Of a stretch of DNA of 10,765 bases, positions 5,669 through 10,765 are shown piece by piece (the first letter of the stretch is position 1; each line of letters opens with the position of its first letter). A model generated the notes under the pieces. It was not told where the DNA came from. It saw only the letters and a program-made list of their open reading frames with translations, and ran no database searches. Source of the DNA: Chthoniobacter flavus (GTDB lineage Bacteria > Verrucomicrobiota > Verrucomicrobiia > Chthoniobacterales > Terrimicrobiaceae); the NCBI GenBank assembly GCA_945863785.1, contig CAMBAQ010000055.1, positions 1-10,765 of the forward strand, given 5' to 3'. Made by a program: the position numbers and the translations under genes.

Positions 5669-7245
5669 AGGTAATGTTTCCAATTCACATCTGGGAAAAT
5701 GTTGTCACGGTCCTCGCAAGCGGCGAGGAGGCCTTCATCGACGGCGCCGGATACCAGCGACTCGTAGATGCGACTGAAGCGGAGAATGTGGTCGTTCGTT
5801 CGCTTGGTGGCATATTCCACAGCCGTTCCGGTTTTCATCAGAAAGGCCCAGTCGCTGGATTGTGCCAGCAGGAGTTCTCTGGCGAGTTGACGGAGCGTGC
5901 GGAGCAGGAGGGGATCGCGGGTCGAGGCATGCTTTCTTGCCATCTCTGTCATTCGTCGCGCCGCGGCATGAAGGTGCGGGTAGATCCAAGCGTTGCAATG
6001 ATCGAGCCAGACCTCCCAATAGCCCTTGTTTCCCCAGCTCGATGGAGAGGGGGATACCATCTGCTGTGTGGGATTTTCCTTCAAATAATCGCTCGGCGTC
6101 GTGAGGCGGAAGGTCTTCTGGTCGTAAGCGGCTTTGCGCAGAAAAAGGTCGAGAAACTGAGGGCCCTCATACCACCAGTGTCCGAATAACTCGGCATCGA
6201 ACGGGCTCACAATGATCGGCTCAACGGGCAACATCGTTCGCAGATGTTCGATCTGGCGCACCCGGTTTTGCATGAAGTCCCACGCATGGTGATCCGCCGC
6301 CGCCATCGCCCAGCCTCGATTGTAGATTTCCTTTTGGGCCGAGCCCGTGATGCGGTGGTACTTGAAGCCAGTATTGCGCCGAAATCCGGTACTGGGCAGA
6401 ACGGTGTGGAGGTAGTCTTCAGGGAGATCCATGCCGATATCGCGGTAGAAATCGCGGTAGGCTGGGTCGCCGGGATAGCCTTCCCTAGCGCTCCAGACCT
6501 GCTTGCTGGATTCCCGATCGCGGCCGAAAACGGCTGGGCCGGCGGGCGTGAAATACGGAGCGTAAATCGCGAAACGCGGACGAGGTTCTCCATACATGAG
6601 ACCGTGGGCATCGGCAATGAACCAGCGGAGATTGGCTTCCTGAAGGATGCGGTCAATGTGGGGAACGTAAGCGCACTCGGGGAGCCAGATGCCTTCCGGA
6701 TCGCGGCCGAAACACTCGCGGTGGTAGTCGCGGCCGATGAGCACCTGAGCCCGCATGGCCTCGGGAACAATCTCCATGAGTGGCAGAAACCCGTGAGTGG
6801 CCGCACAGGTGATGATTTCAATGATGCCGTCTTTTTGAAGCTGGGCAAAAGCGCCGACGATGTCGCGGTTGATTTCCTTTTGATAAAAATCGAGGGATTC
6901 GCGGAAGACGTGTTGATAATGGCGGGCGATTCCGTTGACCGCCGCATCGTTCGATGTGCGGTCGATCTCCATCCGGGAGAGTTCGTAGCCCCGCTCCAGA
7001 TAGCGTTCGGCACGTTTTTGTAAAAGCGGATCCCGAAGCATGGCACAGAGGCTCGGAGTGAGAGTGAAGGTGATCTTGAGCGGGATTTTCTCGGTCACCA
7101 TCCGGCGCAGCATCTTCAGGAGAGGAATGTAGCACTCCGTGATGGCCTCGAAGAGCCAATCCTCCTCCAGAAATTCCTCGTGTTCCGGGTGCCGCACCCA
7201 TGGCAAATGGGCGTGGAGAAGAAGAGCAAGCGAGCCTTGGTGCAT
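5665..7245 (-). CDS. GH57 1,4-alpha-glucan branching enzyme
   Basis: This 526-residue cytoplasmic protein is full length for the GH57 branching enzymes (EC 2.4.1.18), which cut an alpha-1,4-glucan and re-attach the piece as an alpha-1,6 branch during glycogen synthesis. The N-terminal block LLLHAHLPWVRHPE (9-21) supplies active-site histidines H11 and H13. The nucleophile is E190 in GIWLPECAY, and the acid/base is D350 in SPFDAELFGHWWYEGP. A C-terminal helical region follows (about 400-526), as in characterised archaeal and Thermus/Thermotoga enzymes. The nucleophile and acid/base sit close to the positions reported for Thermococcus TK1436 (183 and 354). ATG 7245 begins directly with the family's N-terminal strand, so the start is well supported. 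The gene is first in a two-gene unit; its TGA overlaps the GTG of the next gene by four bases. An alpha-amylase-like activity is possible, but the motifs favour branching. Confidence 0.9.
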   Translation of the reverse strand: MHQGSLALLLHAHLPWVRHPEHEEFLEEDWLFEAITECYIPLLKMLRRMVTEKIPLKITFTLTPSLCAMLRDPLLQKRAERYLERGYELSRMEIDRTSNDAAVNGIARHYQHVFRESLDFYQKEINRDIVGAFAQLQKDGIIEIITCAATHGFLPLMEIVPEAMRAQVLIGRDYHRECFGRDPEGIWLPECAYVPHIDRILQEANLRWFIADAHGLMYGEPRPRFAIYAPYFTPAGPAVFGRDRESSKQVWSAREGYPGDPAYRDFYRDIGMDLPEDYLHTVLPSTGFRRNTGFKYHRITGSAQKEIYNRGWAMAAADHHAWDFMQNRVRQIEHLRTMLPVEPIIVSPFDAELFGHWWYEGPQFLDLFLRKAAYDQKTFRLTTPSDYLKENPTQQMVSPSPSSWGNKGYWEVWLDHCNAWIYPHLHAAARRMTEMARKHASTRDPLLLRTLRQLARELLLAQSSDWAFLMKTGTAVEYATKRTNDHILRFSRIYESLVSGAVDEGLLAACEDRDNIFPDVNWKHYL

Positions 7246-7261
7246 AGAAGATGGAAATACA

Positions 7262-7289
7262 CTAATACGCGACAGCGCTCCGACAACAA
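7262..7289 (-). promoter_or_regulatory. Candidate sigma-70-type promoter for the branching enzyme gene
   Basis: Read on the minus strand, TTGTTG (7289-7284) and TATTAG (7267-7262) are separated by 16 bases and lie just upstream of ATG 7245. This would leave a very short 5' leader of around ten bases. The match to the consensus is fair but unsupported by any other evidence. Confidence 0.4.
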
Positions 7290-7391
7290 GTCTGGATAAA
7301 TCACCTCGTTCGAAGTTGCTGGGTGAGCTGTATCCCGATTAGTTTCGTGGGAATGGTGCTATCTTGTGCAAAATAAAAAATCACCCAACGC

Positions 7392-8318
7392 ATGAATCAA
7401 CCTTGGTTTTCATTCAGTCTGCCTGATTTTTCCTACGCCTTTCTCAGTGTGTTGCTGGAGGGCGTGCCTTTTATTCTTTTGGGAACATTGATGTCGGGCC
7501 TGATCGACCAATTCCTGCCGGCTCGAGTGATGACGAGGTTCCTTCCTCGCAGTCCGTTTGCCGGGGTCTGCGTGAGCGCGCTTCTGGGGTTGGTCTTTCC
7601 GATGTGCGAGTGCGGCATTGTGCCGGTGATCCGCCGCCTGATTGCGAAGGGTCTTCCGGTATCGAATGCCGTGGCCTACATGCTCGCAGCGCCGATCGTG
7701 AATCCTATCACGGCGCTCAGTACCTACGCGGCATTTCGGGGGCAGGGGGCGGCTGAATTCACTGTCCTTCGGCTCGGACTGGGATTTTTTATCGCCGCCC
7801 TCGCGGGCATTGCGGTTTACAATCTTTCTATCGGATCCGTGCTCAAAAAAGAAATCCTAGAGTCGGTCGCTCTGGGATCTGCTAATGCGGGGGGAGGCGG
7901 TGGCGCTCCGCTGTCTCGGCGGCTCGTTGCTGCGATGGATGCCGGAGTTCGGGATTTTCTGGATGTGATGCTTTATTTCATCGTGGGCGCGGCGGCGGCC
8001 TCGGTCTTTGGAACGGCGGTCGATCAATCTCTCTTCCTGCCGCTGGCCCTGCACGATTGGTTGGCGGTGCCTTCCATGATGGCGCTGGCCGGCATATTGG
8101 CTCTATGCAGCTCCTCGGATGCCTTTGTGGCGGCAACGTTCGTCTCATTCCCAGCCGTTGCGAAATTGGCGTTTCTGGTATTTGGTCCCATGATGGATCT
8201 CAAGTTGGTGTTCATTTACGCGGCTGTCTTCCGACGAAGATTTGTGTTCGGTCTTGCCGTCGGGCTCTTCGTGTTGATCGGGCTGATTTGCGTGCGGCTT
8301 TCTGTGATCACCCTATGA
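7392..8318 (+). CDS. COG0701 (UPF0718/DUF318) membrane permease
   Basis: A 308-residue polytopic membrane protein with about eight hydrophobic segments in two related halves, joined by a polar, glycine-rich linker around residues 161-180. The first half carries the family hallmark PMCECGIVPV (CECG at 72-75), followed by AAPIVNPI. The second half carries CSSSDAFVAATF (239-250), the equivalent signature. The family includes B. subtilis YcgR and is related to ArsP, an organoarsenical efflux permease, so a metal or metalloid substrate has been suggested for relatives; the substrate here is unknown. The gene is followed, with an ATGA overlap, by a TIGR03943 protein, the same pairing as YcgR and YcgQ in Bacillus, so the two probably form a complex. 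ATG 7392 begins a sensible N-terminus with no obvious Shine-Dalgarno sequence. The first gene of an operon that faces away from the branching enzyme gene. Confidence 0.85.
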   Translation: MNQPWFSFSLPDFSYAFLSVLLEGVPFILLGTLMSGLIDQFLPARVMTRFLPRSPFAGVCVSALLGLVFPMCECGIVPVIRRLIAKGLPVSNAVAYMLAAPIVNPITALSTYAAFRGQGAAEFTVLRLGLGFFIAALAGIAVYNLSIGSVLKKEILESVALGSANAGGGGGAPLSRRLVAAMDAGVRDFLDVMLYFIVGAAAASVFGTAVDQSLFLPLALHDWLAVPSMMALAGILALCSSSDAFVAATFVSFPAVAKLAFLVFGPMMDLKLVFIYAAVFRRRFVFGLAVGLFVLIGLICVRLSVITL

Positions 8319-9133
8319 GTGCAACGAACTCCCGTTTCACGGCCTCTGCCATCCTGCTCGTCTGGGGAATCATTCTGGTTTACTTCCAGCTTTCGGGGCG
8401 AATCACTTCCTACCTGCACCCGGACTTTCATATTCCCACCTTCGTCGCGGGGATAGTCCTCCTCGCCATATCCGGAGCCTTGCTTTTCACATTCCAGACT
8501 GCGGGGCCGTCTCAAGCTAATGACTGTGGTTCGCGGCACCCCTTTGGCGGAGGGATCTTGGCCATCGCCCTTCTTCTCGCTCCTCTGCTTTGCGCCGTTT
8601 GGATATCCCAAGGACGCTATAGCGCGAACACCGTGATGAATCGGGGCATCGTCACCGATAGCGCGCAGCTTCCGACATTCTTTTCTCCAGTCGATCCCGA
8701 CTTGCCGGGGGAATCGGGGACTCCCGTGGATGGAAGTATGATGGATCCCTCCCTCTATCTGAAAAAAAACGCCGAAGGATACATCATCGCCGAGACGGTG
8801 GATCTCCTCTATGGCGCTTCGGAAGAGGGAATGCGGGCCGATTTTGAGAACAAGGATGTGGAGGTGAAGGGGCAGTTCATTTCAATGCGAACGGGTAATC
8901 CGAATGGCGACCGATTCCAATTGATGCGGCTTTTTGTGATGTGCTGTGCCGCGGACGCGCGACCGGTCGCGATCACGGTTCAGGCGAAACCTGGCACCCA
9001 ATTTCCTGAAATGACATGGGTGAAAGTCCTTGGCAAAGCCACATTCCCGGTCGAGGGTGGCCGCCATATTGCGGTGATCGAAGCCAGCGCGATTTCTGAA
9101 ACCGAACCACCTGAGGAATCCTTCAACTATTGA
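8315..9133 (+). CDS. TIGR03943 (DUF1980/UPF0703) membrane protein, partner of the COG0701 permease
   Basis: A 272-residue protein that starts at ATG 8315, overlapping the permease stop as ATGA. The frame is open further upstream, but that extension lies inside the permease gene and lacks family features. Three hydrophobic segments (about 9-26, 41-60 and 79-96) anchor the N-terminus. A soluble domain (about 100-272) of mixed strands then carries the family signature FVMCCAADARP (197-207), whose paired cysteines and aspartate could bind a metal or redox partner. YcgQ of Bacillus belongs to the same family and is likewise encoded beside a COG0701 permease. The likely role is to work with the permease in transport or metal handling at the membrane, but the reaction is not known. 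The next gene's ATG overlaps this stop by one base (TGATG), so all three genes of the operon are translationally linked. Confidence 0.85.
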   Translation: MSATNSRFTASAILLVWGIILVYFQLSGRITSYLHPDFHIPTFVAGIVLLAISGALLFTFQTAGPSQANDCGSRHPFGGGILAIALLLAPLLCAVWISQGRYSANTVMNRGIVTDSAQLPTFFSPVDPDLPGESGTPVDGSMMDPSLYLKKNAEGYIIAETVDLLYGASEEGMRADFENKDVEVKGQFISMRTGNPNGDRFQLMRLFVMCCAADARPVAITVQAKPGTQFPEMTWVKVLGKATFPVEGGRHIAVIEASAISETEPPEESFNY

Positions 9134-10281
9134 TGAAAACGAATAAAAACATTCTCGCCCTCCTTTTCCTTTTTGCCTCTGTTTTACCGTGTTTCGCCGA
9201 CTTCCAAGCGGCTTGGATCTCGTCTGTTTACAATATCAATTTTCCATCCAAGGAAGGACTGTCCGCCGAGGCGCAGAAAGGGGAGGCGGTTCGACTTCTT
9301 GACGCAGCGAAAGCGGCGGGGCTCAATGCCGTTCTCCTTCAGGTGCGGCCCGAGGGGGATGCTCTTTACGCTTCGCAGATCGAGCCTTGGAGCCGCTACC
9401 TCACTGGCACCCAAGGCCGCTCGCCAGGCTATGATCCGTTGGCTTTTTTTATCGCCCAAGCCCATCAGCGCGACCTCGAAGTGCACGCTTGGCTCAACCC
9501 TTACCGTGCCGCCGCTAACGCATCGCAACAGCGCTCCTCGATGCATTTGAGCAAACGCTTCCCCCAATTCACTTATCAAATCGGCAGTGTGCTTTGGATG
9601 GATCCCGGTGCTCCTGCGGTCCGCAACCACATTAACGCGGTCGTCCGCGATCTCGTGACCCGTTACGATCTCGCCGGCGTTCACTTGGATGATTATTTCT
9701 ACCCCTATCCCACAGCCAAGGGCGGTCTGCCCCGGTTTCCGGATGAGAAAACCTACGCAGCCTACCGCGCCTCCGGTGGTGCCCTTTCGAGGGCCGACTG
9801 GCGTCGAGGTAACGTCAACACCCTCATTCGAGAGATCAGTCAGACTGTTCATTCTGCACGGCCAGGCTTGAAATTTGGGGTGAGCCCCTTCGGCATCTAC
9901 ACCAAAGGAGCTCCGGCCGACGTCAAAGCGGGAGTCGATCAACTTAATGAGCTTTTTTCGGATCCCGTGACTTGGATGCGAGCCGGGTGGGTGGATTATC
10001 TGGCCCCTCAGCTCTATTGGAAGGAGGGCGGTCCCCAAAGTTTCTCTTCCTTGTTGCGCTGGTGGAGGAATCCTACGGTCAACCCACGCAATATCCCAAT
10101 TCTCCCAGGGATCGCGGTGGATCGCTTGTCCTCTCACGGGTGGCCGGTCGCTGAAATTAACACCCAGCTCAAACTGGAAAAAAACATCACTCCCCGCTCT
10201 CATGGAGGATTTCTGCTCTGGAATATCGGCCCTCTATCGAAAAACACCAAAGGTCTTATGGCGGTGGTCCGCCAGCAGTAA
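9133..10281 (+). CDS. Secreted GHL10-family glycosidase (YddW/DigH-type)
   Basis: A 382-residue exported protein. The signal peptide covers residues 1-22 (hydrophobic LALLFLFASVLP, cleavage after CFA); the cysteine at 20 follows a proline and does not make a lipobox, so it is probably not a lipoprotein. The rest is a TIM-barrel-like GHL10 (PF02638) domain of normal length: FQAAWISSVYNINFP at 24-38, LQVRPEGDALY at 69-79, HAWLNPYR at 118-125, VHLDDYFYPY at 173-182 with acidic D176/D177, and DYLAPQLYW at 278-286. The E. coli member DigH (YddW) hydrolyses peptidoglycan glycan strands that have lost their stem peptides, so a cell-wall glycan substrate is the best guess; other glycans cannot be excluded. 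ATG 9133 is preferred to the in-frame TTG 9130. The start overlaps the previous stop as TGATG, which makes the gene the last of the permease operon. No terminator is evident after it. Confidence 0.82.
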   Translation: MKTNKNILALLFLFASVLPCFADFQAAWISSVYNINFPSKEGLSAEAQKGEAVRLLDAAKAAGLNAVLLQVRPEGDALYASQIEPWSRYLTGTQGRSPGYDPLAFFIAQAHQRDLEVHAWLNPYRAAANASQQRSSMHLSKRFPQFTYQIGSVLWMDPGAPAVRNHINAVVRDLVTRYDLAGVHLDDYFYPYPTAKGGLPRFPDEKTYAAYRASGGALSRADWRRGNVNTLIREISQTVHSARPGLKFGVSPFGIYTKGAPADVKAGVDQLNELFSDPVTWMRAGWVDYLAPQLYWKEGGPQSFSSLLRWWRNPTVNPRNIPILPGIAVDRLSSHGWPVAEINTQLKLEKNITPRSHGGFLLWNIGPLSKNTKGLMAVVRQQ

Positions 10282-10363
10282 GTCCACACAACCCACCCCA
10301 AAAATCGACCAGCAAACATAGAGCTTCCTCTCTTTGTTTTCATCGTTTATTTCTCATTCACAT

Positions 10364-10765
10364 ATGTTACAGAAACTTTTTCGCTCCCTGGGCGGTCGGA
10401 TTGTATTGATCGTCATCTCAGGCATTGTTCTCACCTTGGCGACCTGTCTCTGGGTCCTTCACAATAAAGTTAGCGCGATCATTCGTGAGGATGTCGAAAC
10501 CGAGATGCGAAGCTTGCTCCTGCAGGCCGAAAGCACGACCGACTCTATTGGTGAACTCGCTCAGCAGGGCGCTTTTAATTACGCTGAGATGGCTCATGAA
10601 CTGGAGGCAAAAGGCAAGGAAAATTATCGCAACACCACGTTTTACAAAACCGTTCCAGTCGTTGCAGCCTGGGCAGCGATTCGCAAAGCCATCGAGGGCA
10701 CGCCGATTTCATTTCGCATCGTTCGTGAGCAGCCCCGCAATCCCGACAATGCCCCCAAGTCCAGA
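10364..10765 (+). CDS. Membrane sensor protein with a Tll0287-like (DUF3365) domain (3' end cut)
   Basis: The frame opens at ATG 10364 and runs to the window edge, giving 134 residues. A hydrophobic segment at about 13-35 is the first membrane anchor. The stretch after it is helical and predicted to be outside the membrane. The block RNTTFYKTVPVVAAWAAIRKAI followed by SFRIVREQPRNPDNAPK (roughly 89-132) matches the Tll0287-like (DUF3365) domain signature, in which YKTVPV and PRNPDNAP are conserved. In full-length proteins this domain sits ahead of a second membrane segment and then HAMP, methyl-accepting or histidine kinase domains, so this is probably a sensor; the output domain lies off the right edge. 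It is separated from the GHL10 gene by 82 bp and looks like a new transcription unit. The start has no clear Shine-Dalgarno sequence. Confidence 0.75.
   Translation, partial: MLQKLFRSLGGRIVLIVISGIVLTLATCLWVLHNKVSAIIREDVETEMRSLLLQAESTTDSIGELAQQGAFNYAEMAHELEAKGKENYRNTTFYKTVPVVAAWAAIRKAIEGTPISFRIVREQPRNPDNAPKSR

Noticed and set aside
6207..7046. Long alternative frames on both strands within the branching enzyme gene
   Set aside because: They are low-information frames rich in S, P, R and A inside a gene whose GH57 catalytic residues are intact in the chosen frame.
7320..7387. Inverted repeat TGGGTGA ... TCACCCA upstream of the permease, considered as the closing stem of a riboswitch-like leader
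   Set aside because: The arms are 54 nt apart with no internal stems or known riboswitch motif; a 7-bp match over this distance is expected by chance.
9184..10203. Long minus-strand open frame (339 codons) opposite the GHL10 gene
   Set aside because: The plus strand encodes a signal peptide and all GHL10 motifs. The minus frame has no domain and arises from codon bias in the GC-rich gene.

Overview
The window is ordinary chromosomal bacterial DNA: tightly packed, moderately GC-rich genes on both strands, with no RNA genes, CRISPR array or insertion sequence visible. The gene set points to the Planctomycetes-Verrucomicrobia-Chlamydiae group, most likely Verrucomicrobiota. It includes a sphingolipid-type alpha-oxoamine synthase paired with a YghO/bacterial ceramide synthase-like acyltransferase, a GH57 branching enzyme, a COG0701/TIGR03943 pair and a Tll0287-like sensor, and Shine-Dalgarno sequences are mostly weak. 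This placement is an inference from family distribution, not from a marker gene.

Layout. (1) 1-887, minus: an AmgK-like sugar kinase/phosphotransferase, cut by the left edge. (2) 1087-3454, plus: a serine palmitoyltransferase-like PLP enzyme and a GNAT-fold ceramide synthase-like protein that overlap by 86 nt, together a likely sphingolipid module. (3) 3455-4216: a slightly more AT-rich island with two small convergent genes that encode related ribbon-helix-helix proteins. The intrinsic terminator of the plus gene lies inside the coding sequence of the minus gene. (4) 4217-7245, minus: a GH57 1,4-alpha-glucan branching enzyme followed, through a GTGA start/stop overlap, by a secreted FlgD-Ig-like protein of unknown role. 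(5) 7392-10281, plus: a three-gene overlapping operon of a COG0701 permease, a TIGR03943 membrane protein and a secreted GHL10 (YddW/DigH-type) glycosidase. (6) 10364-10765, plus: the N-terminus of a membrane sensor with a Tll0287-like domain, cut by the right edge.

How the genes work together. Most are envelope or storage functions. The SPT-like enzyme would make the long-chain base and the neighbouring acyltransferase would N-acylate it. The AmgK-like kinase would feed recycled cell-wall sugar back to precursor synthesis, and the GHL10 protein would trim glycan outside the cytoplasm. The branching enzyme acts on glycogen in the cytoplasm, which makes its coupling to an exported protein puzzling. 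The least explained parts are the ribbon-helix-helix pair, the exported partner of the branching enzyme, and the permease/TIGR03943/glycosidase operon.
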